DNA from: Comamonas avium
Lineage (GTDB): Bacteria; Pseudomonadota; Gammaproteobacteria; Burkholderiales; Burkholderiaceae_C
DNA: 64,000 bases
Assembly (NCBI RefSeq): GCF_014836675.1
Contig: NZ_JACSQK010000003.1
Coordinates: 306,763-370,762 of the forward strand
Direction: 5' to 3'
Part shown: positions 43,249-52,836 of the stretch, piece by piece
How the letters are laid out: the number at the start of each line of letters is the position of its first letter
Numbering within the stretch: the stretch's first letter is position 1
Position numbers and translations under genes: made by a program
The notes under the pieces: generated by a model
What the model was told of the DNA's origin: nothing
Seen by the model: the letters and a program-made list of their open reading frames with translations, nothing else
The model's database searches: none

Positions 43249-44442
43249 ATGTCCATATCTACCCATAAAAGGCGCTTGCTGCCTCTTTCTTTGCTGGCCA
43301 CCGTAGTACTGACTGCCTGCGGCCAGAGTCATCAAGGAGCCTATGAACAGCAGGCACCCGCTGTGGAGACGATGACGGTACAGCCTCGCCCCCTCACGAT
43401 TTCCAGTCAATTACCGGGTCGTATCGAGGCTGCGCGGGTTGCCGAGGTACGGGCACGGGTGGCAGGCATTGTGCTGAGCCGCAACTTTGAGGAGGGGGCG
43501 GATGTCAAGGCGGGGCAAGTCTTGTTCCGTATTGATCCGGCACCTTTTAAAGCCGTCCTCTCGCGTGCACAGGCAGGGCTGGCGCGGGCCGAAGCTACGC
43601 TGGCGGATGCCCAGATGGTGGTGAAGCGCTATACGCCGCTGGTTAGCATTGACGCAGTGAGTCAACAAGATTTTGATGCTGCCCAAACTGCACTGAAGGC
43701 AGCGCAGGCCGAGCGCCAGTCGGCACGGGCCGAAGTAGAGACTGCACAGCTGAACCTTTCCTACGCCACAGTGACAGCACCGATTGCTGGCCGTATTGGC
43801 CGCGCACAAGTGACTGAAGGCGCACTGGTGGGCCAAAACGAAGCCACACCCTTGGCCACCATTCAGCAAATTGATGCGGTGTATGCCGACTTCAGGCAGC
43901 CCGTGGCAGATGCCCAGCAACTGCGGGCAGCCGCTGTTTCGGGGCAGAAAACGGGGGAGGCCAGTGACCGCATCACGCTCAAGGTAGAAGGCTCGGGGCA
44001 GGAGCGTGAGGGGCGTTTGCTGTTCTCCGATATCTCTGTCGATCAGGGCACCGGGCAGGTGCTGCTGCGCGGCAAGTTCCCCAATACCGATGGCATGCTG
44101 CTGCCGGGCATGTATGTGCGTGTAACCACCGTGCAAGGCACGGATCCGAAGGCCATTTTGGTGCCGCAGCGTGCAGTACAACGCAGCGCGGACGGCAGTG
44201 CGCAGGTGCTGGTGATTGGGGCAGACGATGTGGCGCAGTCGCGGCCAGTGAACACGGGCGCCATGTATGGAGCGCAGTGGCACATCACGCAGGGACTGCA
44301 GGCTGGAGACCGCGTGGTGATTGGCGGCAACGCAGCGCCTGGTGCCAAGGTGAAGGTGACTGAAAAAGATGAAGCCCCTCCCGCCGCTTCGGCATTGCCC
44401 GCTGCATCGTCCACCTTGGCACCTGATGCCAAAACGGCCTGA
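43249..44442 (+). CDS. RND efflux periplasmic adaptor lipoprotein (MexA/AcrA-like)
   Basis: This membrane-fusion protein of 397 residues joins the RND pump to the outer-membrane channel. The lipoprotein signal LLATVVLTACGQ gives an acylated Cys near residue 24. It contains the lipoyl motif EVRARVAGIVLSRNFEEGADVKAGQVLF, a coiled-coil hairpin with AGLARAEATLADAQ, the second lipoyl half TAPIAGRIGRAQVTEGALVG and the barrel motif LLFSDISVDQGTGQVLLRG, all typical of the AcrA family. ATG 43249 is chosen. The tail is Ala/Pro-rich. The pump gene follows 105 bp later, with a GC-rich non-coding gap and no terminator. Confidence 0.92.
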   Translation: MSISTHKRRLLPLSLLATVVLTACGQSHQGAYEQQAPAVETMTVQPRPLTISSQLPGRIEAARVAEVRARVAGIVLSRNFEEGADVKAGQVLFRIDPAPFKAVLSRAQAGLARAEATLADAQMVVKRYTPLVSIDAVSQQDFDAAQTALKAAQAERQSARAEVETAQLNLSYATVTAPIAGRIGRAQVTEGALVGQNEATPLATIQQIDAVYADFRQPVADAQQLRAAAVSGQKTGEASDRITLKVEGSGQEREGRLLFSDISVDQGTGQVLLRGKFPNTDGMLLPGMYVRVTTVQGTDPKAILVPQRAVQRSADGSAQVLVIGADDVAQSRPVNTGAMYGAQWHITQGLQAGDRVVIGGNAAPGAKVKVTEKDEAPPAASALPAASSTLAPDAKTA

Positions 44443-44547
44443 GGCCTGCCCCAGTCCCCCAGCTCTTGCATTTGACGTGAATGCCCCCGCACCTGTCGCG
44501 GATTGTGACTGCCCTGCGCTGAACATTTGCGTGTCCTAGGACCCGAC

Positions 44548-47500
44548 ATGCCCCGTTTCTTTATTGACCGCCCCAACTTCGCGTGGGTGGTCGCCATTTT
44601 CATCACGCTGGCTGGCTTGCTGGCTATCCCCGCGCTGCCGGTCTCGCAGTACCCGACCGTGGCGCCACCACAGGTGACGATTTCCGCCACCTATCCGGGC
44701 GCGTCGGCTTCTACGCTGGTCGACTCGGTCACCAGCGTGATCGAAGAAGAGCTCAATGGCTCCAAAGGGCTGATGTACTACGAGTCGTCCAGCAGCTCTT
44801 CGGGGATGGCGGAGATCACCGCCACCTTCGCGCCCGGCACTGATCCCGATCAGGCCCAGGTGGATGTGCAAAACCGCATCAAGAAGGCTGAGTCGCGCCT
44901 GCCGCGCGAGGTGACACAGCAAGGCTTGCAGATTGAGCAGGCCAGCTCAGGTTTTCTGATGATCTATACGCTGGCCTACAAGGACAGCCATTCCACCAAG
45001 GATGTCGTGGGTCTGGCCGATTACGCTGCACGCAAGATCAATCCAGAAGTCAGGCGTCTGCCGGGCGTGGGGAAAGTGCAGTTTTTTGCTGCCGAGGCCG
45101 CCATGCGGATCTGGGTTGATCCGCAAAAGCTGCTGGGTTATGGATTGTCGATCGCCGATGTCAATACGGCGATTGCAGCGCAAAACGTGCAGGTGCCAGC
45201 AGGCAGCTTTGGCGCACGTCCGGGCACGCCCGAGCAGGAGCTGTCGGCCACGATTGCCGTGCAGGGCACGCTGGAGTCGCCCGAAGCATTTGGGCGTATC
45301 GTGCTGCGCGCCAACCCAGACGGCTCACAGGTCACATTGAGCCAGGTGGCTCGTATCGACGTGGGCCGGCAGGACTACAGTTTCGAGATGCTGGAGAGTG
45401 GCAAAAAGGCTGTGGGTGCCGCGGTGCAGCTGGCACCCGGGGCCAATGCACTGCAGACGGCACAAGCCGTCAAGGAGCGGCTGGCGGAGCTGTCCAAAGA
45501 CTTCCCCGCCGACATTGAATATGCCGTGCCTTACGACACATCGCGTTTTGTGGATGTGGCAATCACCAAGGTCATTCAGACATTGGTGGAAGCGGCCTTG
45601 CTGGTGTTCGTTGTGATGTTCCTGTTCCTGCAGAACTTCCGCTACACCACCATTCCCGCCATCGTGGTGCCGGTGTGTCTGGCCGGCACGCTGGCGGTGA
45701 TGTATGCGCTGGGCTTTTCCGTCAACATGATGACGATGTTCGGCATGGTGCTGGCCATCGGTATTTTGGTGGACGATGCCATTGTGGTGGTGGAGAACGT
45801 GGAACGCATCATGGCCAATGAGGGCCTGCCCCCCAAACAGGCAACCATCAAGGCGATGGGGCAGGTCTCGGGTGCCATTGTGGGCATCACGCTGGTGCTG
45901 TCGGCTGTGTTCTTGCCGCTGGCTTTCATGAGCGGATCGGTGGGGGTGATCTATCAACAGTTCTCGCTGTCGCTGGCCGTCTCCATTTTGTTTTCTGGCT
46001 TCCTGGCGCTGACCCTGACGCCTGCCCTGTGCGCGACACTGCTCAAGCCCATTCCTGCAGGTCACCATGACGAGAAGCGTGGTTTCTTTGGCTGGTTCAA
46101 CCGCAGATTTGGTGCGCTGACTGAGCGCTACACATGGCTCAATACGCGTCTGGTGCAGCGCAGCGGCCGTTACATGCTGGTGTATCTGGCTGTCGTCGCT
46201 CTGCTGGCATTTGTGTACACCCGGTTGCCCGAATCGTTCGTTCCTTCCGAAGATCAGGGCTACTACATCGTGGACGTGCAACTGCCCCCCGGTGCGACGC
46301 ATGCGCGCACCGAGCAGGTCGTGAAGTCGATCGATGAGTACCTGCTCTCGCGTCCAGCCACAGAGTCCACCGCGATGGTGATGGGGTTCAGTTTTTCTGG
46401 CACAGGTCAAAATGCGGCCATTGGGTTTCCGGTGCTCAAGGATTGGTCTGTGCGCGCAGCGGGTCAGTCGGCTGACGATGAAGTGGCGGCATTCAACGCG
46501 CACTTTGCGGGCATGACCGACGCCAGCGTCATGGCGGTGTCTCCTCCGCCCATCGAAGGTCTGGGCAATGCCAGCGGTTTCGCCCTGCGGCTGCAAGACC
46601 GTGGCGGTGTGGGCCGTCAAGCGCTGACTGCGGCACGTGACAAGCTGCTGCAGCAAGCCAACACCTCGCCCATGTTCCTCTACGCCATGATGGAAGGCCT
46701 GCAGGATGCACCCCAGCTGCGTCTGGACATTGACCGCGAGAAGGCGCAAGCACTGGGTGTGAACTACGGCACCATCAGCGCGGCCCTCTCAACAGCCTAT
46801 GGCTCAGCTGTGGCGGCGGACTTCGCCAATCAAGGGCGCTTGCAGCGTGTGGTCGTGCAGGCCGACATGGCCAGCCGCATGACGCCAGAGTCCTTGCTCA
46901 CCTTGCATGTGCCAAATGCACGCGGCGAGCAGGTGCCGCTGTCCGCCTTTGCTACGACGGTCTGGGAGACCGGTCCCGTGCAGATTGCGCGCTACAACGG
47001 TTATCCGGCCTTCAAGATATCGGGCGATGCTGCCCCTGGACGCAGTACCGGGGAGGCCATGGCAGAGCTGGAGCGCTTCATGCATGAATTGCCACCGGGT
47101 ATTGGTTACGAGTGGACCGGACTGTCCCTGCAGGAGCGCTCTGCCGGTGCGCAGGCTCCTGTGCTGCTTGTGCTGTCATTCGTGGTGGTGTTTTTGCTGC
47201 TGGTCGCTTTGTATGAGAGCTGGGCCATTCCTGCTGCAGTGATGCTGGTGGTGCCTGTGGGCGCCCTGGGCTCCGTACTGGCGGTGACGGCCTTGGGTAT
47301 GCCCAACGATGTGTACTTCAAGGTGGGGCTGATTACGATCATCGGCCTTGCCGCGAAGAACGCGATTTTGATTGTGGAATTTGCCAAGAGCCTGCGCGAG
47401 CAAGGCATGGGCTTGGCGGAAGCAGCCATCGAAGCTGCGCGCCTGCGTTTTCGCCCGATTGTGATGACGTCGCTGGCCTTCATTTTGGGGGTGGTGCCAC

Positions 47501-47712
47501 TGGCTATTGCTTCAGGGGCCGGCGCGGCCAGCCAGCGTGCCATTGGCACCGGGGTGATTGGCGGCATGCTTACGGCAACGGTGCTGGGTGTGCTGTTTGT
47601 ACCGATCTTCTTTGTCTGGGTGCTGTCACGCTTTCAAGGCCGTAAGTCGACCGGAGCCAGCGCGTCGACTTCCACCTCCCACCAACCTGCGGCCGATGCA
47701 GCAGGAGATTGA
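44548..47712 (+). CDS. RND multidrug efflux permease (MexB/AcrB-like, HAE1)
   Basis: This proton-driven inner-membrane pump of 1,054 residues starts MPRFFIDRPNFAWVVAIFI, the standard HAE1 opening (ATG 44548). Twelve membrane helices are expected, with the paired large periplasmic loops. The proton-relay aspartates are in GILVDDAIVVVENVER (near residues 408-409). GLAAKNAILIVEFAK carries the conserved relay lysine region of the second half. The length matches AcrB/MexB. It is flanked by its adaptor and channel genes and controlled by the divergent TetR. Substrates are likely amphiphilic drugs or solvents, but the sequence does not specify which. Confidence 0.95.
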   Translation: MPRFFIDRPNFAWVVAIFITLAGLLAIPALPVSQYPTVAPPQVTISATYPGASASTLVDSVTSVIEEELNGSKGLMYYESSSSSSGMAEITATFAPGTDPDQAQVDVQNRIKKAESRLPREVTQQGLQIEQASSGFLMIYTLAYKDSHSTKDVVGLADYAARKINPEVRRLPGVGKVQFFAAEAAMRIWVDPQKLLGYGLSIADVNTAIAAQNVQVPAGSFGARPGTPEQELSATIAVQGTLESPEAFGRIVLRANPDGSQVTLSQVARIDVGRQDYSFEMLESGKKAVGAAVQLAPGANALQTAQAVKERLAELSKDFPADIEYAVPYDTSRFVDVAITKVIQTLVEAALLVFVVMFLFLQNFRYTTIPAIVVPVCLAGTLAVMYALGFSVNMMTMFGMVLAIGILVDDAIVVVENVERIMANEGLPPKQATIKAMGQVSGAIVGITLVLSAVFLPLAFMSGSVGVIYQQFSLSLAVSILFSGFLALTLTPALCATLLKPIPAGHHDEKRGFFGWFNRRFGALTERYTWLNTRLVQRSGRYMLVYLAVVALLAFVYTRLPESFVPSEDQGYYIVDVQLPPGATHARTEQVVKSIDEYLLSRPATESTAMVMGFSFSGTGQNAAIGFPVLKDWSVRAAGQSADDEVAAFNAHFAGMTDASVMAVSPPPIEGLGNASGFALRLQDRGGVGRQALTAARDKLLQQANTSPMFLYAMMEGLQDAPQLRLDIDREKAQALGVNYGTISAALSTAYGSAVAADFANQGRLQRVVVQADMASRMTPESLLTLHVPNARGEQVPLSAFATTVWETGPVQIARYNGYPAFKISGDAAPGRSTGEAMAELERFMHELPPGIGYEWTGLSLQERSAGAQAPVLLVLSFVVVFLLLVALYESWAIPAAVMLVVPVGALGSVLAVTALGMPNDVYFKVGLITIIGLAAKNAILIVEFAKSLREQGMGLAEAAIEAARLRFRPIVMTSLAFILGVVPLAIASGAGAASQRAIGTGVIGGMLTATVLGVLFVPIFFVWVLSRFQGRKSTGASASTSTSHQPAADAAGD

Positions 47713-47717
47713 CCGAC

Positions 47718-49181
47718 ATGAACATATTGAACCTTGAACGCACGCCAGCAACTTTGGCAGTGCTCACTTTGAGCGTGCTTTTAGCCGGTTGCTCGTTTGC
47801 CCCTGCACACCAGCGGCCAGACGTGAGTCTTCCTGCGCAGTGGAGCACCGTGCAAAACCCGTCGGATGTGTCCGCAGTTTCTGCGGCTGCATCGCTGCAG
47901 TGGCAGTCGTTTGTCACCGATGACACGCTGCGCGGCTTGGTCACGCAGTCCCTGGCGAACAATCGCAACTTGCGTCAAACCTTGCTGGATGTGGAGGCCG
48001 CACGCGCCACCTATCGTGTTGAGCGCGCGGATCGCTTGCCTGCTGTGGGGTTGCAGGGCAACGGGGCACGGCAGCGTACCCCTGCAGATCTGAGCAGCAC
48101 CGGCAGTTCGCAGGTGCAATCTTCCTACCAGGCGGGCATAGGGCTTGCCGCTTTCGAGCTGGATCTGTGGGGACGTGTTCGCAGCCTGTCGGACGCTGCG
48201 CTCCAGGAGTTTCTGGCGACCGAAGAGGCTGCCCGATCCGTGCAGATCAGTCTGGTGTCTGAAGTCATTCAGGCGTACGTGACACGTGATGGTGCGCTGC
48301 ACCGGCTGTCACTCACATCCAGCACCCTGAAGGCGCGTGAAGCTGGCCTGACGCTGATAAAGCATCGCCGTGAGGCGGGTGCTGCGACGGCGCTGGAGTA
48401 CCAAGATGCCCTGGGTCTGGCTGCGCAGGCAAGGGCTGAGCAGGCTAGCGTAGAGCGGCAAGTGCGTCAGGCCAGCCATGCTTTAGGGCTGCTGGTGGGG
48501 GATGCCGCGGTTGCCCTGCCTGATAGTCCGAGCACTGCGACATTGCTGGTTCAGGACATTGCGGTGGGAGCGCCTTCTGAACTGCTGAACTATCGCCCTG
48601 ACATCAAAGCCGCCGAACACCGGCTGCAGGCGCGCAACGCCAGCATCGGGGCTGCGCGTGCAGCGTTTTTCCCGCGCATTTCACTCACCGGCCTGTTCGG
48701 TTCTTCGAGTGCCGAGCTGTCGGACCTTTTCTCCGGGGGGCAGCGCGCCTGGTCGTTCACGCCACAGATCCATTTGCCGATCTTCGATGGTGGTCGTAAC
48801 CGCGCCAATCTGGAGCTCGCAACGCTGCGGCGCGATAGCGCAGTCGCTGCCTATGAAGGCACGGTTCAGACCGCCTTCCGCGAGGTTGCTGACGCGCTGG
48901 CTGCGACCGATACCCTGCGGCGTGAGGAGAGCGCGCGCGAGCAGCTGGCCCAGTCAGGCATGGAGTCTCTTCGACTGGCCGAGGCTCGCTGGCGAGCAGG
49001 GGTGGATAGCCAACTGCGGTATCTCGATGCCCAGCGCAGTGATTTCTCCAACCGCCTGTCGCTCATTGAAACCTCTACGCAGAGGCAGATTGCCCTTGCC
49101 ACGCTGTTCACGGTGCTTGGTGGGGGCTGGACGCAGCCGGTGCAGGAGACTGCGCCAAGCAGCGCAGCGGCAGCAGGCTGA
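47718..49181 (+). CDS. RND outer-membrane channel lipoprotein (OprM/NodT-like)
   Basis: This outer-membrane factor of 487 residues starts at ATG 47718, five bases after the pump's TGA, with a CAGGAG ribosome site. The lipobox is LSVLLAGC. The two OEP repeats carry RREAGAATALEYQDALG and RWRAGVDSQLRYLDAQRS. The central NYRPDIKAAEHRLQARNASIGAARAAFFPRISLTG motif is typical of OprM. It completes the tripartite pump and precedes a strong terminator. Confidence 0.93.
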   Translation: MNILNLERTPATLAVLTLSVLLAGCSFAPAHQRPDVSLPAQWSTVQNPSDVSAVSAAASLQWQSFVTDDTLRGLVTQSLANNRNLRQTLLDVEAARATYRVERADRLPAVGLQGNGARQRTPADLSSTGSSQVQSSYQAGIGLAAFELDLWGRVRSLSDAALQEFLATEEAARSVQISLVSEVIQAYVTRDGALHRLSLTSSTLKAREAGLTLIKHRREAGAATALEYQDALGLAAQARAEQASVERQVRQASHALGLLVGDAAVALPDSPSTATLLVQDIAVGAPSELLNYRPDIKAAEHRLQARNASIGAARAAFFPRISLTGLFGSSSAELSDLFSGGQRAWSFTPQIHLPIFDGGRNRANLELATLRRDSAVAAYEGTVQTAFREVADALAATDTLRREESAREQLAQSGMESLRLAEARWRAGVDSQLRYLDAQRSDFSNRLSLIETSTQRQIALATLFTVLGGGWTQPVQETAPSSAAAAG

Positions 49182-49184
49182 CGC

Positions 49185-49221
49185 AAAAGCTGCAGCACAG
49201 TGGCTGGGTGCTGCAGCTTTT
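49185..49221 (+). terminator. Terminator after the RND efflux operon
   Basis: A perfect 14-bp stem (AAAAGCTGCAGCAC with GTGCTGCAGCTTTT) encloses a 9-nt loop. The symmetric A and T ends allow use in both directions. It lies directly after the channel gene stop. Confidence 0.8.
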
Positions 49222-49475
49222 GCGGCTTTTAAGTAAAGGCATTTTCAATGCCTTAGCCCTGCAGCGTTTGAGTGCACTGCGCCACGAGTGAGGCATCGGG
49301 TGGTGTGCATTGCAGCCAGCTCACCAAGTAGGGCCAGCGTCGTTCCACCTGTGTCCCCCGGCCATTGCAGGTGTGGGTGTGGGCACGACAGGGTGAAACA
49401 AACAGATCACCTTGTCTGCAAGGCTGTATCCGGCCTGCAAGCTTGCAGTCACTACCTGCGATGTGCCCACAACGC

Positions 49476-50444
49476 TCAAAGCCGGATGCCGGCTTTCTTG
49501 ATGATGGCTGCGTTGTTTTCGCTTTCCTTGCGCAGCAACTCGCCAAAAGCGGCACTGTCTTGCAGCAAGGCGACGTTGTCTGTGGCTTTCAAAATTTCCT
49601 GAATCTCCGGGGTCTGCACCTGCTGCTGCACCACGGCATTGAGCTTTTCCACCACTGCTGCTGGCGTGCCTGCCGGTGCCATGAAGCCGAACATGGAGGT
49701 CAGGTTGGCCTCGGGTACTCCCAGCTCGGCCAGCGTGGCGGCTTTGGGCTGGTTGGGTGCCCGCTGCGGGCCGGTGGTGGCCAGTACGCGCAGCTTGCCT
49801 TGTTCGATCAGGCTGTTAACGGTGGGGAACGGGTTGCCCAGCATGATTTCAAAATGCGCGCCCACCGCATCGGTCACCGTCTGTGCTACGCCTTTGTAAG
49901 GCACATGGATGAACTGCGCGCCGGTCTTGGCCTGAATCTGCTCGACCATGATGTGCCCCACCGAGCCCACGCCCGAGGTGGCAATCCGGATGCTGCCCGG
50001 GCTGGCCTTGGCCTGCGCAATCAGCTCTTGCCAGCTGCTGCCCTTGAAGGCGGTGGTTGCCAGCACGTAGACGGGCGAATACATCATCGGCACGACCGCC
50101 ATGATGTCTTTGAAAGGGTCGTACGACAGCTTCATCAGGTGTGGTGACAGCGTCAGTGGGCTGATGGCGCTGAGCGCCAGCGTGTATCCATCAGGGGCGG
50201 CCTTGGCCACTTCGGCCATGCCCACCGTACCCCCAGCACCGCCCTTGTTTTCCACGACAAAGCTTTGCCCCAGCGCATGACTCATCTTGTCCATGAGCTT
50301 GCGGCCCACGCTGTCCGTCACCCCGCCGGCAACATACGGGATCACCACCCGTACAGGTTTCTGGGGCCAGGGGCTTTGTGCCCATACGGCTGGCAAGCCC
50401 AGCGCGGCGGCGCTTCCGAGCATGAAGTGGCGACGTTGCATCAT
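49476..50444 (-). CDS. Tripartite tricarboxylate transporter binding protein (Bug/TctC)
   Basis: This periplasmic solute receptor of 322 residues starts at ATG 50444 (50441 also possible) after an AAAGGAA site. The signal sequence has a twin-arginine-like QRRHFMLG followed by a hydrophobic stretch ending AVWAQ. Bug hallmarks are VRVVIPYVAGGVTDSVGR, ENKGGAGGTVGMAEVAKAAPDGYT, IHVPYKGVAQ and the C-terminal PAGTPAAVVEKLN. No TctA or TctB gene is nearby. Orphan Bug proteins are common in Bordetella and Comamonadaceae. The ligand is likely a carboxylate or nicotinate-like acid, but is unknown. Confidence 0.9.
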   Translation of the reverse strand: MMQRRHFMLGSAAALGLPAVWAQSPWPQKPVRVVIPYVAGGVTDSVGRKLMDKMSHALGQSFVVENKGGAGGTVGMAEVAKAAPDGYTLALSAISPLTLSPHLMKLSYDPFKDIMAVVPMMYSPVYVLATTAFKGSSWQELIAQAKASPGSIRIATSGVGSVGHIMVEQIQAKTGAQFIHVPYKGVAQTVTDAVGAHFEIMLGNPFPTVNSLIEQGKLRVLATTGPQRAPNQPKAATLAELGVPEANLTSMFGFMAPAGTPAAVVEKLNAVVQQQVQTPEIQEILKATDNVALLQDSAAFGELLRKESENNAAIIKKAGIRL

Positions 50445-50618
50445 GGTGCAATTCCTTTCAGTGTTTGCAGTGTGGCTGCGCGGGGCCTGTACGCATGGTG
50501 TGCATGCTGCACGGCGCCTTGGCGCTTGGCTGGGGTGCTGCAATTTTTATGCCGTGGTATTTGAAAAAGACAACGGCCTGCCAAGGTTGTACCGGGGCAG
50601 GCCGTTCATGCGGTGGGC

Positions 50619-51515
50619 TTAGGAAGCGTAGGCTTCCAGCGGCTTGTCGTTAGGCGCTTGCAGCAGTCCTTTGAGCGTGTCGCTCATGGGCAGGCTCAGA
50701 GACATGTTCTTGGGCGGAATGGGCTGTACAAACCACTTGTCATAAATCTTGGCCACTTCGCCCGACTTCATCATGCCGACCAGGGCATCGTCCACCGCCT
50801 TTTTGAATGCTGGGTCATCTTTGCGAAACAGCAGCGCAATGGGCTCAGCACCCAGCACTTCACCCACAATTTTGTAGCCCTTTGGGTCCTTGGAATTGGC
50901 AATCACGCCAGCCAGCAGGTTGTCATCCAGCACGAAAGCATCAGCGCGGCCTGCTTCCAGCATCATGAAACTTTCAAAGTGGTCTTTGCCCAGTTGCGTG
51001 GGCAGATTCACGTTGTTGTCGCGGGCATATTTGCGCAGCAATTGCACGGCGGTGGTGCCTGCAGAGGCGGCCACGGTCTTGCCATCGAGCTGCTTGAACG
51101 AGGTAACAGGCGAGTCAGCACGCACAGCCATGCGCACTTCGCTGACGTAGGTGGTCACAGCAAAAGAAACCTGCTTTTGACGGCTCAGATTGTTGGTGGT
51201 GGGGCCGCAGCCCAGATCCACGGTGCCGTTTTGCACCAGAGGCAAGGTGTTTTGTGCCGTCATGGCCATGTACTCAATCTTGGCCTTGGGCACGATCTGG
51301 CCCAGCACCTTTTCGCACAGCTCTACGTGATAGCCCACAAATTGGGCGTTGGAGCCCAGCGCGTAGGCCATGGGCGCTGAGCTTTCTCGCACACCAATCA
51401 CCACCTTGCCTTGCTGCTGAATTTTCTCCAGTGTGGTGGCAGTTTGTGCCTGCACGCTGAAAGCGGAGAGCACGGCGGCACAGGCCAGGGTCAAACGGGC
51501 AGACAAGAAACGCAT
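50619..51515 (-). CDS. Amino-acid ABC transporter substrate-binding protein (GltI-like)
   Basis: This periplasmic binding protein of 298 residues has a signal peptide ending SVQAQ (ATG 51515; MEIFLM upstream is less likely). The SBP family 3 pattern is present: GKVVIGVRESSAPMAYALG, YHVELCEKVLG, the PLVQNGTVDLGCGPTTNNLSR hinge and KTVAASAGTTAVQLLRKYA. This is close to the glutamate/aspartate receptor GltI, and SAPMAY is also typical of that group. The permease and ATPase genes are not adjacent, so it may serve a transporter elsewhere. The ligand is probably an acidic amino acid. Confidence 0.9.
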   Translation of the reverse strand: MRFLSARLTLACAAVLSAFSVQAQTATTLEKIQQQGKVVIGVRESSAPMAYALGSNAQFVGYHVELCEKVLGQIVPKAKIEYMAMTAQNTLPLVQNGTVDLGCGPTTNNLSRQKQVSFAVTTYVSEVRMAVRADSPVTSFKQLDGKTVAASAGTTAVQLLRKYARDNNVNLPTQLGKDHFESFMMLEAGRADAFVLDDNLLAGVIANSKDPKGYKIVGEVLGAEPIALLFRKDDPAFKKAVDDALVGMMKSGEVAKIYDKWFVQPIPPKNMSLSLPMSDTLKGLLQAPNDKPLEAYAS

Positions 51516-51957
51516 AAGAAAAATCTCCATGGTGGGGGCTGAGCAATCTCCGTGCCGGTTGGTGAAAACCTGAGAGGCAAGGGGTGCGCGCTGTAGGGAG
51601 TGTCAAGCACTTGCGTCAACTATCTGGCAATTGCCCGTTGCGGCATAACGATGAAATGGAAGAAGGTCATGCGCTGGATGTATGACTAAGGTGTTACACC
51701 TAGCCCCAGCGCCGTCGCAGCCAGGGCTCGGCAGCAGTTGCCAGCGCGTGCAGCGCTGCACGCCTGCCAATCTTCCGTTGGGGCCGCTGGGGCCGTTGTG
51801 TGGGCGGGTGCAGGTGGCCCGAGGTGCCGCCTGTGGGCGCACGCGAAGATCAAGGGGGTGCGTAGCAGCGCTGGCGGAGGCACAGCCAGGCACAACGAAC
51901 CACAAGGACGCACCCTGGAAAAGAAGCTGTGCACCAGAAAGGTGCGTGTGCGTTTTC
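51516..51957. other. Intergenic region, about 440 bp, no gene seen
   Basis: It holds the upstream region of the GltI-like gene and the 3' side of the beta-solenoid gene. Several overlapping open frames exist on both strands (long frames are common at this GC content), but none has a recognisable domain, signal peptide or good ribosome site. The part from about 51530 to 51690 is less GC-rich and probably contains the GltI-like promoter. Confidence 0.4.
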
Positions 51958-52836
51958 TTATGCAGGGCAGGCGGCGGCGTCTTCCCACCAGCCGCTGACC
52001 AGCCCCTGTGGTTTGCGCAGGGCGCGTACCCAGGCGCAATCGGGCCATGCCTGCATCTGTACATTCATGCCTGCAAATACGCCATAGCCTTCGCCCGCGC
52101 TGATTTCGCCATCGGCCTGCAAGCTCTCGCCAGCCCGAATGCTGCAAGCGGCGCGCAGATCGCCCAGCGTCTTGATGCCCCAGCCCGCCTGAATGTGGTT
52201 GCCGCAGTTCACTTCGCCTTGCGTGGCGATGCCCTGGCCAACGTCCAGCAAGCCTTGCACGCAGACATCGCCCCCTGCACGCAGGCCTTTGGTGCATTGC
52301 AGCATGCCTTGCACCTGTACCTCGCGGCCAATGATGGCGTCGCCCTGCAACTGCACCTTGCCCCCGCAGCGCAGCTCCCAGCCGGTGCGCAGCGATTCGG
52401 CATACACGTCGCCTTGCACCTCCACGCTCCAGGCCGTTTTGATGGTGCCGCCTGCCTTGAGCAGGCTGTCGCAAAAAATGGCACCACCGCTTTGAATGTC
52501 TCCGCCCACTTCCACAGTGCCTGCGCGAATGCCAGCCCCCACCTGCAGCTTGCCCCCCACCAGCAACTGCCCGGGCACGCGCACATCACCGCGCACGATC
52601 AGCGTGCCGGCAAAGACAAAGTGCTCGGCCTCCAGATGCTCCAGCTCCAGCACCGAGTGGGTAGCGCCAAAGTTCTCCAGCAGCCAGCGTGCGTCCTCAA
52701 TGCGTCCGGCGGCCACCTGGGTGTCCATGGCGCTTTGGTAGTCCTTGCCACTGAGGTCATTGCGTACAAACCAGCGGTAGCCAGCAGCGCAGGGATTTTT
52801 GCCGCGCAGAAAAGTTTGGGTCAGTTCCATGTCCAT
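51958..52836 (-). CDS. Polymer-forming beta-solenoid protein (bactofilin-like)
   Basis: This protein of 292 residues has no signal peptide. After an N-terminal domain (RGKNPCAAGYRWFVRNDLSGKD, residues 10-60) comes a long run of short repeats with a small residue, often Gly, every six or so positions and alternating hydrophobics (GTLIVRGDVRVPGQLLVGG, VEVQGDVYAESLRTG, VCVQGLLDVGQGIATQGEV). This is the pattern of a right-handed beta-solenoid, similar to bactofilin or polymer-forming cytoskeletal domains but longer. I do not recognise a named family. Several cysteines lie inside the repeats. ATG 52830 is an alternative start. It is followed by a 550-bp region before the Hsp70 locus. Confidence 0.65.
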   Translation of the reverse strand: MDMELTQTFLRGKNPCAAGYRWFVRNDLSGKDYQSAMDTQVAAGRIEDARWLLENFGATHSVLELEHLEAEHFVFAGTLIVRGDVRVPGQLLVGGKLQVGAGIRAGTVEVGGDIQSGGAIFCDSLLKAGGTIKTAWSVEVQGDVYAESLRTGWELRCGGKVQLQGDAIIGREVQVQGMLQCTKGLRAGGDVCVQGLLDVGQGIATQGEVNCGNHIQAGWGIKTLGDLRAACSIRAGESLQADGEISAGEGYGVFAGMNVQMQAWPDCAWVRALRKPQGLVSGWWEDAAACPA

